A program made the translations under genes and the position numbers. This document shows positions 25,106 to 35,020 of a DNA stretch of 64,000 bases, one piece after another (the first letter of the stretch is position 1; every line of letters starts with the position of its first letter). This DNA comes from Mauremys mutica (Eukaryota; Chordata; Testudines; Geoemydidae). The notes under the pieces are model-generated. The model made no database searches. It was not told the origin of the DNA and worked only from the letters and a program-made list of their open reading frames with translations. The stretch spans positions 65,615,321 through 65,679,320 of the forward strand of contig NC_059075.1 of NCBI RefSeq assembly GCF_020497125.1. The letters are read 5' to 3'.

Positions 25106-25799
25106 AGCTCTCAATTAGGGCCCAAGTGGTGGAGAAGCTTTGAAACGACCTTTTGCACGAGAGTGAATTTCACTCCAAATCTCTTTTTCATCTCAAAACT
25201 CACGCCTGGAAAGATGTATAAGAGATATTGCTCACAGAAGAATTTTCCATGCTTTCTAGCTTGTGCTAAAACTTTTTCCTTGTCCTGAAATCTCAGCAGT
25301 TTCATTATCATGGCCTCTGATCTGTGCCCTTTTTGGGGGTTTCAACTGTGCTCCTTCAACTTTCAGTTTATGCATGAAGGTATTTCCTGCTCTTCCAACA
25401 TTGCTTTAGTCATCAGACTGGGTTTATAACCAACTACGCCTTTGCCTTCAGCTTCGTGTCCAATATTATTATTAGGTCTGAGAGTTGTGATCTGCTTCCC
25501 GTCTTCAAAATACTGTTACTTTTACTAAATCACGTGGGGAAAAAAACTTCTGCTGGCAAAGGAGACTCTCTCTTCGATCTCTGCAATTCTTGGACTTAAT
25601 TTTTCCAGTTTCAAGACTAAAGTTCTAATAGATTGCAGTAATTTGTGCTTGGCCAGTAGATTTCCAACACAGATTTCTATAAGTTGCCAGCCTGGAAATC
25701 TCCCTGCAGTCACATCTGCAGCAGCTTCATCTACATTACTGGCTTGTAAAAACAATGAGGAGTCCTTGTGGCACCTTAGAGACGAACACATTTATTTGG

Positions 25800-25843
25800 G
25801 CATAAGCTTTCATGGACTAAAACCCACTTCATCAGATGCATGG
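25800..25843 (-). ncRNA. Hammerhead-ribozyme-like motif, left arm
   Basis: On the minus strand CTGATGA (25835-25829) is followed by a GTGGG...CCAT hairpin and then GAAA (25811-25808) and GCTTATGCCC. The order CUGAUGA, stem II, GAAA, short stem III is that of a type I hammerhead. Stem II is less perfect here (GTGGG against GTCCAT). Likely inactive. Confidence 0.4.
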
Positions 25844-25896
25844 AGTGAAATATACAGTAAGCAGTATATATATCATAGCACATGAAAAGATGTTAC

Positions 25897-25972
25897 TTTC
25901 TTTGTTGGGCCTGTCCTGTAGTAGGTGACTTCTGGATACCCTTCTGGCAGGACAGGCCAACAAAGAAAGTAG
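25897..25972. repeat. Inverted repeat inside the Penelope-like element
   Basis: CTTTCTTTGTTGGGCCTGTC at about 25897 is the reverse complement of GACAGGCCAACAAAGAAAG at about 25953 except for one missing base. The arms are about 21 bp and the loop about 34 nt. Probably the junction between the left inverted arm and the body. Confidence 0.7.
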
Positions 25973-26249
25973 CAGAACGCCACTAGCCATCACCTATAGC
26001 CCCCAACTAAAACCTCTCCATCACATCATCAAGGATCTACAAGGTATCCTAAAGGACGATCCTTCACTCTCACAGACCTTGGGAGACAGGCAGTCCTCAC
26101 TTACAGACATCCCCCTAACCTGAAGCAAATACTCATCAGAACTACACAACACACAACAAAAACACTAACCCAGGAACCAATCCCTGCAATAAACCCCATT
26201 GTCAACTCTGTCTGCATATCTATTCAAGGGACACCATCATAGGACCTAA

Positions 26250-26615
26250 CAACATCAGCCACACCATCAGGGGCTCGTTCATCTGCACATCTACCAATGT
26301 GATATATGCCATCATGTGCCAGTAGTGCCCCTCTGCCATGTACATTGGCCAAACCAGACAGTCTCTACGCAAACGAATAAATGGACACAAATCAGACATC
26401 AAGAATTGTAACATTCAAAAACCAGTAGGAGAGCACTTCAATCTCCCTGGACACTCAATAACAGACTTAAAAGTGGCAATTCTTCAACAAAAAAACTTCA
26501 AAAACAGACTTCAAGAACTGGAGAAACTGCAGAACTGGAATTAATTTGCAAACTGGGCACCATCAAATTAGGCCTGAATAAAGACTGGGAGTGGATGGGT
26601 CACTATAAAAAGTAA
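26250..26615 (+). pseudogene. Penelope GIY-YIG endonuclease relic
   Basis: The plus strand translates to IYAIMCQ, a stop, CPSAMYIGQTRQSLRKRING, then HKSDIKNCNIQKPVGEHFNL, then PGHSITDLKVAIL and LGLNKDWEWMGHYK. The Cys pair before MYIGQT, the YIGQTxxxLxxRIxxH core and the GEHFNLPGHS block are the GIY-YIG endonuclease module that ends Penelope-like proteins. One stop codon and at least one frameshift, near 26520, break it. The domain would nick target DNA for priming. Confidence 0.85.
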
Positions 26616-26872
26616 TTTTCCCTCCGCTGATACTCACACCTTCTTATTAACTGTTGGAAATGGGCGACATCCACCTTGATTGCATTGGGCTCGTTAGCAC
26701 TACAAAAGTAATTTTCCCTCTCTTGCTAGTCACCTCTTCTTGTCAACTGTTGAGACTAGGCCACTTCCACCTTAACTGAATTAGACTCGTTAGCTCTGAC
26801 CCACCACTTGGTAAGGCAACTCCCATCTTCTCATGTGCTGTGATATATATCCTGCTTACTGTATTTTTTACT

Positions 26873-26918
26873 CCATGCATCTGATGAAGTGGGTTTTAGC
26901 CCATGAAAGCTTATGCCC
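26873..26918 (+). ncRNA. Hammerhead-ribozyme-like motif, right arm
   Basis: CTGATGA at 26881-26887, a 5-bp stem II (GTGGG with CCCAT) closed by a short loop, GAAA at 26905-26908, then GCTTATGC, which can form a 2-bp stem III with a TTAT loop. The expected U of the UH cleavage position appears as C, and stem I pairing is weak. Hammerhead motifs are known in Penelope-like terminal repeats; this copy is probably inactive. Confidence 0.45.
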
Positions 26919-27115
26919 AAACAAATGTGTTAGTCTCTAAGGTGCCGCAAGGACTCCTCGTTGTTTTTGCTGATACAGACTAACATGGCTACCATGCTGA
27001 TTACTGGCTTGTGTGTTCATTGAGGAAGAGAATGTGGCCTTGCTGAAGTCTAAAATGTAGAATCAGTTTTGCTTCTCTTTCTTTGCTGGTAAGTTGTCTA
27101 GTCATTCTTACTGAC

Positions 27116-27699
27116 ATCTCATGTGTAGATTGAAGTAAAAATCTTGGTTACTTTACAATATTTAAATAGAAATGAGGAGGTTAGTACTGGAGCTCTGTTA
27201 CTGTGCATCTGTCTCTATGAGTGGTCCCCTAATAGTGTCCTTATGAATAACAATAACTGTACAAACTACATGCATACTGTACAGTATCACTCAATGCTCC
27301 ACTGAGGTGCAGTCACCTCTGAGGTAAAAGAATGCAGCGTTTGACAGTGATCAGCAAGAGTACTTAACAATTTAGGGCAGAAAACAGTAGAGGCTCTCCA
27401 GAATTAGCTGAGTAGATTTGTCTCTCCCGTTTCAAGTCACATGCACTGAGACTTTTAACCTCTAATGTAAATTGGCCTCAATCATATCGTTGTACCTACT
27501 CAGTTTCAAATGTCACTCTTTCCAATGACAAGTAGCAAAGTAGTTTGCCTTATCCATTTGAAATAGCAGTAGAATTTACATTGAGAAAAGCAACCCACTG
27601 ACTTGTTATAGTTTAAATCCCTCTTGGTATATTACCTCACGCTCCCCCTCCTTCCCCTGTAAAAGCAATCCTGCTATAGCAGTCTTATTAATTCTGATC
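27116..27699. other. Intronic sequence, nothing recognised
   Basis: No clear repeat end or coding segment. Confidence 0.4.
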
Positions 27700-28027
27700 G
27701 TTCAAACCCATAAATTTTCCTATACTTTTGATTCACTCCTTCATTCTCCTTCACCTCCATCTTCTGTCTTGTCTGCAGAGGATTTGCCACATTTAGCTTG
27801 AAAACGGCTCATTTTCTCCTTCATCTCTTCTGTCCCTTACCTGCTCCTTAACTCTTCCTAGTGCTTCATTACCTCATTGCCATCTTCTCTCAATGTGACA
27901 TTCAAATGTTTTGTTTCCTCATGTAAGACCATATCCTCTTTGTTGCTGTAAACTCTTGCAATGCTCTATCTTTTCACTGATTCATCATTGCTCTGGTCTT
28001 TTTACTACCTCAGTTAAGAAAGATTAA

Positions 28028-28280
28028 GGCCTGGTCTGCATTAGAAAGTTAGGTTCCTTTAACTATGTTGGTCAGGGGGTTGAAAAATCCACACCCCTGA
28101 GCAGTGTAGTTAAACTGACCTGAATTCCCATGTAAACAACACTAGGTTGACAGAAGAATTCTTCTGTATACCTAGCTACTGCCTCTTGGGGAGCTGTATT
28201 ACCTATGCCAATGGGAGAACCCCTCCCGTTGGCACAGGTAGCCTCTACATTGAAGCACTACAGAGATACAGCTGAAACTC
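28028..28280. mobile_element. Harbinger-type MITE, right end lost
   Basis: Starts TAAGGCCTGGTCTGCATT, matching the reverse complement of the right end of the Harbinger element at 382-5225, with TAA as the probable target site. The internal phrase GGGGTTGAAAAATCCACACC and AACCCCTCCCGTTGGCAC fit a known turtle MITE pattern. The matching right terminal inverted repeat is not found; the sequence fades after about 28280. Confidence 0.7.
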
Positions 28281-28491
28281 TATTTCAGAATAACGATCAT
28301 CTAATCTCATTTATCCCATTTCTCTCATGTTCTGGAGGGCATTGTTCATTTACAACATTAATGCCACACCCTACTTCACCCATTACTGTTAGGCTTTTCT
28401 TTAGTACATTCTACTTCAATTTATCAGCTGTCTGTTCTATTCATTCCTATTTTACTAAGTTTTTTCTCACCTCTTCTTTTTAACTTCTCTT

Positions 28492-28880
28492 TGATTCATA
28501 GATTTCAGGGCCAGAAGGAACCCCAGTGATCTTCTAGTCTTACCTGTGCAACATAGGCCATAGGACTTCCCTGAATTAATTCCTGTCTGAACCAGAGAAT
28601 AGCTTTTAGAAAAGCATCTAATCTTTAAAAATTGCCAGTGATGGAAGCTGAATTTTCTAGCTTCAACTTCCAGCCATTGGATCTTGTTATCCCTTTGTCT
28701 GCTAGAGACCATTATCAATTTTTTCTTCCCGATGGAGGGTTTTACAGATTGTGATCAAGTCACCTCTTAACCTTCTCTTTGTTAAATGAAACAGATGCAG
28801 CTCCTTAAGTCTATCACTATAAGACTTGTTATCATTTCCATGGCCTTTTATCATTCTCATGGCTCTTCACTTAGTAGCCA
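28492..28880 (-). mobile_element. CR1 LINE 3' end, older subfamily
   Basis: Reverse-complement CR1 3' sequence: TGATTCATAGATTTCAGGG, CCAGAAGGAACCCCAGTG, AATTGCCAGTGATGGA and CACCTCTTAACCTTCTC. The last part encodes the end of ORF2 on the minus strand. Confidence 0.85.
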
Positions 28881-30154
28881 GTAATCTTTTAGGCAGCTCA
28901 ACCCAAGAGCTGGGTAATCCTATAGGGCCAAAATTTTTTTTAAAAAATCAAAGCCTGATGTTAGGTTTGGAAATACATATTTAGACACTTGTTTCATTTT
29001 CAAAGTGGTGAACACCTGAAGGATCCCACTAATCTCACCTTCCATGAGGAAACATCTCCAAAATAATTCCTTTTAAACTAGAGCATATCTTTAAAAAAAA
29101 TCCAATCTTGATCTTTCTTTTGCTTTTAGTACTGTTGACTACAGACTCCTCAAGGGATTCTGTTTTCTCATGGTTCCCAGATTATCTTTCTAAACATTTT
29201 CACCAGATGCCCTGTTCCAACAAACTCATCTGCTCATTTTTTTTGTGCTGAGGTACCACAAGGTTTTCTTTTCAGTCCCTATCTTCCTTTGTACAGTTTC
29301 TAAGCCTGTTCACCTCTATCTTTGGTTTCTACTGTTATTCATATGCCGATGACTCTCCAGATTTTTATTTTTTTCCCCATCTCTTACTTCTGTCACCAAC
29401 CAATTTCTTGCCATCTGTAATTTTCCACTGGTAAATACCACTATCTAAACTTACCCTGAATAAAACAGTTCTTTATTTTCTTTCCATACTCTTCACCTCA
29501 GACTTGCTGCCAAAAACTACGGAAAAACATTCCTTGCCATAACCACTACTATTTCCAATTGATCTTGACATCATTTTTGAACTCGTTATCTTTTGATCAT
29601 TTTATCTTATCTGCTGTCAGAACTTGTCACTTCCACTTTTAAATACCTAAAGAACTGGTCTTTTCTTTCCCTTTCCAGATGAACTGCTTCTTTATGCTTT
29701 TATCTTGTCTAGATTTCTATACATTTTCACTAGCAGGTCTTCCGGTTTCTTCCTTTAACCCATTAAAGATTTCTTCTGAATTCTCCTGCCCAAAGATCCA
29801 GCATTTCTCCAGATTCTGACTTTGCATGTCTCTTCTTGTCTTCTCTACTCTCAACCTAGTCTCCGGGTATTGTCCCTACATTCCAGTTGCCTTTTTCCTC
29901 CACTCACTCCATACCCTTAGATGCCTGTTTTGATGCATTCTGCTACATTTGTCTCCCTCCAACTCTTCTGAAAAACTCATCTCTAACTTTAATAAACAGT
30001 CTCTCTCTTTTCATTACTTCTATTTCACATCTCCTTTGCAAATCTACTCTGCAATTCTTTTAAAACACCCTTCTCTCTCTCAACTTTCCATTCTCTTATT
30101 AGCATTTCAGTTTATGATACTTTTTTGAACAAATATTAAGGCACCTCTGTTAAA

Positions 30155-30250
30155 GTCATTTTTGTTAAGTAAGGGTCAGATTCTGCCATCCTTATTCATG
30201 CTGAGTAATATCTCATTTTATAAATAGCCCTACTGGTTGCAATGGGATAT
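30155..30250. repeat. Old palindromic interspersed repeat
   Basis: GGGTCAGATTCTGCCATCC followed by a weakly self-complementary stretch ending near GGTTGCAATGGGATATTCC. It resembles short palindromic repeats of reptile genomes; it is diverged. Confidence 0.35.
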
Positions 30251-32424
30251 TCCGATTAAGTTATTACTGAATGGAAGCCAAGTGGCCTAGGTCATTGAAG
30301 CATCTGAAAGTGCTGTGGAATACTCAACATAGGTTCTATGTTCTAAAACAATCTAGATTTCATTTGCTTATAGGAAAGATTATCATGGGCTGGGCATCCC
30401 CAATAGCCGCTGTGGAAAGATTCAAAAAATTTTTCCAGACAAGGGACTTCTGATACAGTATTATTCATATTATTGTTTGAAATAGCTTTATTTGCTCTCA
30501 GTTTTGTTACTGCCGGTATCCTTGAAACTGTATCCTTGAAATATAGTTGTATAGTAATGAAAAGCTACAAGCATCACTGCCTTTCATTGGCAATGAAAAG
30601 CATCTTCCTGCAAAAATACTTTTATTAGACTTATAGGTAACAGTACAAAACAGTAAGTGGAAAGGGCAGTAACCACACTCCAGTCTTTGTTACTGTATAA
30701 ATTCCTGGTTCAGGCACCTCTTTCAGAAAGTGTGACAATCTGTCAGATGTGAAATTATAAACTCATCTTCTTTAGCTCAGTCGTCCATTAACATTTGATT
30801 ATGAGGAAGACATTTTAGTGTTTACAGTCCCATATTAGATTAAATTGGTTTTTTATTAGATGTGTTTTTCCAAATATGTTTTCCCATGGAATCACTATTG
30901 GGCATAGTTAAGGCTGTCTGGGTCCCCTAACTCTGCATGCCCATGGCTTCTTAACATGTCTGGATTTATTTTGTGGGTTAACCTTAGCTGAATTTCCTGG
31001 CTTGCTTGGGGGATAATTATAACATCATTGCAATGCCATTTACTCTTAAACTAGTGATATGTACTCTAAACCTTAATTCCAGTTTAATGTCATTTTCTTG
31101 TCTGGAAATAATACACAAACACAGGTTAGTACAAAGCTCATTTAAGATGTCAGTGGGAAATTTCATCACTACAGTCTAGCAGTGTTGCCAACACTTGCAA
31201 TTTTATTGCAAGTCTTGTGATAGTCAGTGTTTCACTTAAAGCTTCAGAATCTGGAGACAAGTGATTCTGTGAGAATCTCGGCTTTCATTAAAAATTAAAA
31301 AAAAAAAGTAAGATTCTCCATGGTTGCCAAGAAAAGCTTGAAAATATGACCAGAGTGTAACCTAAAGCCTCAAAAGCCAGACTGCAAATAAAGAGCAAAT
31401 AACATTTTTCTTTTGAAATATCACAAATTTTAAGCCAATCTCATGATTTCGGGAGACCTGACTCATTGTTTTTGAATGTTTGGGGCTCACAATACTGAGT
31501 CAACACTCTCAGATATACAAAGAAATTTAGCAGACAAGAACAAACCATAGTGCTACTGCATGAAACATGAGATCTGAGTTTCTCACGAAGGGGGCATATA
31601 TTCTTGGAAGACTTAATGCAACCTCAAGATACAGCCCTTTTTCTTTCAATAAATATGAAAGTTACATCGATGAAAAGAGTCTCCTTCTCATGTTCTCAAC
31701 CAGCACAGGAGCCTTTTCATTCTATTTGGGTGTGTTGATGCCAGTAGGACTATATCCCATCCATTAGGGTGCAATGGCTAATTTTGAGATGGTTTTTGCC
31801 TCCACTATTTAGAATGGTAAAAAAAGTACAGACTTGATCTTCTGAGCAGGTCGTAAAAATCAGCAATATATTCTTTACCATGTGCAGTTAAGTTTTGTTA
31901 CTCCCTGTTGCTCTACTTTTTTTACTGCCCCCATCTAACCTAACCTCTATGCTCTACCAATCTGAACCAGCTACACTGTTATTCTGGCCTCTCTCTCTGT
32001 CCTCCTGGTTAATATTCCCTCTCTGTTCTTCTCCTACTAGTCCTCTCCACGTCACCATTCCAGATTTGCTCGCCTTCTTACATTCAAAGTGCCTGCCAGT
32101 CCTGGGTTTCCACAGAGTTTCCCTGGGGACACAGGCTGCTAATGTAAAAGTTATTTTTAAATTGTTTTAACTAACCTTTTTTTAAAACATGGAAATGTTT
32201 AAAAAGTAGCAAGACAGAGAAACCCTGAGGTTAGCAGATCATTAAGACTTTTTAAAAGTATCAGGTGCCAGCTGCAAATTCACACTAGAATTACTTATAA
32301 TAGCAATTGCCTTTTGAAATTGAATTTTGTGGCTTACTTAAAAGAAAAAATGACTAACAACAAAAATTCACAATTTAAACAGTTCACTGCTGCCAAAAAA
32401 TCCAGGTGTATCTGGCAAAACTGA
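30251..32424. other. Intronic sequence, nothing recognised
   Basis: AT-rich. A pyrimidine-rich segment at 31895-32110 may be another L2-type remnant, but no RT motif is visible. Confidence 0.4.
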
Positions 32425-32865
32425 GCTCCAGAGGTAGAAAAGTCCTATTAGATCATCCAATGCATCTCCCACCCACGCAGGGTTGTTCCCTATGATGTAT
32501 TCTCTAGAGCTTTGTTCAGTCTAGCTTTGCCTATCTCAAGCAATGAGACTTACAAACTTCCCTTGGGACACTATTCCACAGCCTAAGAGATCTCACTGAG
32601 AGACTCTTTCTGATATTCAGTCTAGAGTCTCAGTTTTTTTATTTTATCCTATTGCTCTTGGTTATATTTCCCAACTACTACCCTAAGCAATTCCTATCCC
32701 TCCTTCGTGCTTACATTCTTTGAATATTTTAGAATGCTTTGCCCCTGCTTAGTCAAGCCTTTTACTCTTTCCTCATATATCTTTCCCTCCAGCCCCCTGA
32801 TCATTTTTTGCTGATGTCTCTGAACTCCCTCCAAATTCACCAATTTATTTCTGGTAATGAGTCAC
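32425..32865 (-). mobile_element. Old CR1 LINE 3' end
   Basis: Reverse-complement CR1 text: TCCTATTAGATCATCCAATG, GCAGGGTTGTTCCCTATGAT, CTATTCCACAGCCTAAGAGA, CCTTTCCCTCCAGCCCCCTG and TGAACTCCCTCCAAATTCAC. The order matches the 3' UTR and the end of ORF2. It is more diverged than the copies at 40490 and 58700. Confidence 0.8.
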
Positions 32866-33356
32866 TCAGATTTGTTTTGTTTATTTACTAATGCCAGATT
32901 CCATCAATGAATGCATCCTTTCTTGATATGGTCCACAGAGCATGAACTTTTAGGGGCTAGATTTTTGGAAAGATACACCAGAGCTTGGATTTCAAGGAAA
33001 AGTGACAGCCCTGAAAATGAATTAATACTTTCTGCTATTGTTTTTCCTCTTTCCAGCCTTCTTTTGCATTTGTCCCTCTTCTTGAAGCACCCTCAGCACC
33101 ACCCACAGATAGCAATAAGCAGCAGCATTGCACTCACTTCCAGTGAAAGCCCTTATGTTTAGACAATACCTGCTTCCATGAAAAGTAGGCTAAAGGATAA
33201 AATCTGTGTTTTAAATACAATTTTAAAAATACAAAATTAAAAATTTTCCTATCTGCTGTAATCACATCAAAAGCAAAATCCAACATCTTTTCCAGAGCCA
33301 CACAAAAAATATTGTTACTTCTTTTTAGTCACAGCTCAATACATGAGTGGCAGGAA
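32866..33356. other. Intronic sequence, nothing recognised
   Basis: AT-rich, no repeat recognised. Confidence 0.4.
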
Positions 33357-33358
33357 TA

Positions 33359-33718
33359 GGGTGACCAGACGTCCCGATAAAATCGGGACTGTCCCGCTTT
33401 TGAGAACTTTGTCCCACGTCCCAACCAGAGTACGGTCGGGACGCCATTTGTCCCAATATTTTGTTTCCTGGTCTTCGGCAGCAATTCGGCAGAGAGTCCT
33501 TCAGTCGCGGACAGTCTTCGGCGGTATTTCAGCAGCGGGTGCTTCTGTCTCTGGTGGCAAAGTTTATTACCCCCTGCCGAAATACCGCCGAAGACCGTCC
33601 GTGACTAAGGACTCTCCGCCAAATTGCCTCCGAACTCCCGGACAGGTGAGTGTAAAAAAAAAAGAAAAACACCCCCCTGTGGCAGTCCCGATATTTTCCC
33701 CTTAACATCTGGTCACCC
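33359..33718. mobile_element. TA-flanked MITE family A, long copy with inverted-repeat insert
   Basis: Ends GGGTGACCAGACGTCCCG and ACATCTGGTCACCC, with TA on both sides (33357-33358 and 33719-33720). At 360 bp it is three times the length of the copies at 18266 and 39546. The extra middle is a large imperfect palindrome: CTTCGGCAGCAATTCGGCAG and TCTTCGGCGGTATTTCAGCA on the left arm against CTGCCGAAATACCGCCGAAG and ACTCTCCGCCAAATTGCC on the right arm. Confidence 0.85.
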
Positions 33719-33720
33719 TA

Positions 33721-33985
33721 GGCAGGAATCTAATGTGGCCTGCCCTCACCCCCTAGGGCCACTGACAGGGGAAGGGGGGACAAAACGGGAAGCTGCCCCG
33801 GGGCCTGGCAACTTAAAAAGGGCCCAGGGCTCCCAGCCATGGTAGTGGCCATAGCCTTGGGCCCTTTAAATTGCCGCTGGAGCCCAGGCCGGCACGGGCC
33901 AGACAGCGTGGAAGGGCTGGCCAGCCCCGCCCCTTCCAGGGGCCTGACTCTGGGCCCCCATACCGGTAAGTCTTTCATCTTACTT
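33721..33985. repeat. GC-rich transposon-like block with an inverted repeat
   Basis: AAAAAGGGCCCAGGGCTCCC at about 33815 and GCCTTGGGCCCTTTAAATTG at about 33854 form an inverted repeat around AGCCATGGTAGTGGCCATAG. The composition is like hAT-derived MITEs elsewhere in the window, but no terminal inverted repeats with an 8-bp duplication were identified. Confidence 0.45.
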
Positions 33986-34522
33986 TCACCCCTGCCCAAA
34001 GCTCCACAAAACAAGACAAATTACAGCAGGCACTTCTTACAATGAAGCCCACATCACCCTATCTGACAGACCTGTTTGCTTCTTTGGGCTACATCTTGAG
34101 GTATACACAGAGATAGGTGGGTAGCATGAGCTTTAGCAGACTGGAAACCACCCTCTGTGACTGACAGAGCAGTATCACTACAGAACATAGACTTCTTTTG
34201 TGATGAGGTGAACGAGGCCCTGCTGCCAGCCAGGTAAGACAGGAGCTGGGCCGCTGGTTTTGAAGGAAGCGGCCGGAGAGTGCCCTTTCAACATTCGGTG
34301 ATCACATGCCTTGTGACTATTATCAACCTCAGCACCAGAAAGTGAATTCTGAAGGAAACAGAAATAAAAAGGATTTCTCAAAGAACCTAAATTGAGTAGC
34401 AACCAGAACAGTTAAGAGGAGGCTTACAAGCCACTGTAAAGTGCAGCACAAACTAATGAGAGATAAAATACTTCACTCTGGTCTATCCTCATGTGTACAG
34501 AGACATAAAACTAAATGGTGAC
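33986..34522. other. Intronic sequence, nothing recognised
   Basis: No repeat end or coding segment. Confidence 0.4.
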
Positions 34523-35020
34523 TGTAACAGGGTGGTTTGCCCCTTTAAGGGGCGAGGGATCTGGGGCCAGACAGCCCTGTTCTGAGGCAGAGCCCCTTTA
34601 ATAACAGGTGTATGGGCCTGGTAGAGGGGATTATCAGACCCAGTTGGGAAGAGGTCAGGTAACTACCTAATAAGACCTGATTGCTATGAAAGCTGAAAGA
34701 GCTCAGTTGAAGGGGAGCTGGAAGCTAAAGGAAGAAGGCTGGCTCGTGTGGCAGGCCCTAGACCAGGGGGAGTCCCAGGCAAATGGCATATAGGACGACT
34801 GGGGAAGAGATGGCCAGAACAGGGAGGGCTCTAGCAAGGAGCCCCTGGGTCAGGGGAAAGTTAGCTGTTGGCTTTATGTTAAATTGTTTTATTCTGGGAT
34901 TTGCTGAAGATTGTCCATGCATTCAGTAAACGGTGTCATGAAGAAAAGACCTGAACAGATACTGGGTATGGCACGAATCCTTTCTGGGCTGGGGAGACAT
35001 GCCAGCAGCCTCTAAATAAT
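34523..35020 (+). mobile_element. Probable solo LTR
   Basis: Begins TGTAACAGGGTGGTTTGCCC followed by CTTTAAGGGG, with GGGGCCAGACAGCCCTG. The reverse complement of 41935-42278 starts with a related phrase (TGTAAGAGGATGGTCTGTCC, CTTTAAGGG, GGGGCCAGCCAGCACTG), so both may be the same LTR family. The right border, near CTACACA, is a guess; no target duplication was matched. Confidence 0.5.

Larger units (their letters stand above)
25748..26999 (+). mobile_element. Penelope-like element with inverted ends and a 13-bp duplication
   Basis: Flanked by ATTACTGGCTTGT at 25735-25747 and again at 27000-27012. The left 140 bp or so and the right end are inverted copies of each other: CATGCATCTGATGAAGTGGG and AAGGTGCC occur on the plus strand at the right and on the minus strand at the left. 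This inverted arrangement of terminal repeats is known for Penelope-like elements. The middle carries a GIY-YIG endonuclease relic on the plus strand. At 1252 bp the element lacks most of the reverse transcriptase, so it is 5' truncated or internally deleted. Confidence 0.9.
25106..27115 (-). pseudogene. L1-type LINE ORF1 protein relic, split by a Penelope insertion
   Basis: On the minus strand, 25311-25111 encodes IMKLLRFQDKEKVLAQARKH, then FPGVSFEMKKRFGVKF. This resembles the C-terminal domain of L1 ORF1p (the FQDKExxLxAAR and FxDxSxExxKKR blocks). Upstream, 25747-25560 encodes LLAKHKLLQSIRTLVLKLEK and LSPRIAEIEERVS, a heptad-patterned coiled coil as in ORF1p trimers. The sequence is interrupted at 25748-26999 by a Penelope-like element and seems to resume at 27013-27115 (blocks near REAKLI). 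Several stops and frameshifts are present. ORF1p is the RNA-binding chaperone of L1; no ORF2 was found nearby. Confidence 0.6.
27700..30110 (+). mobile_element. L2-type LINE relic, interrupted
   Basis: Plus-strand fragments match the order of an L2-type reverse transcriptase: STVDYRLL near 29130, SWFPDYLS near 29180, EVPQGFLFSP (GVPQGSxLGP block) at 29250-29279 and YSYADDS at 29336-29356, the catalytic YADD box. Frameshifts separate the blocks. The strand is strongly pyrimidine-rich up to about 30110, as L2 coding strands are. The upstream part, 27700-28485, is similar in composition but without a clear motif. A Harbinger MITE (28028-28280) and a CR1 (28492-28880) lie inside, so the L2 would be the oldest of the three. 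Confidence 0.55.

Noticed and set aside
33343..33705. 120-codon open frame
   Set aside because: It covers the TA-flanked MITE from end to end; the palindromic insert gives open frames by composition.
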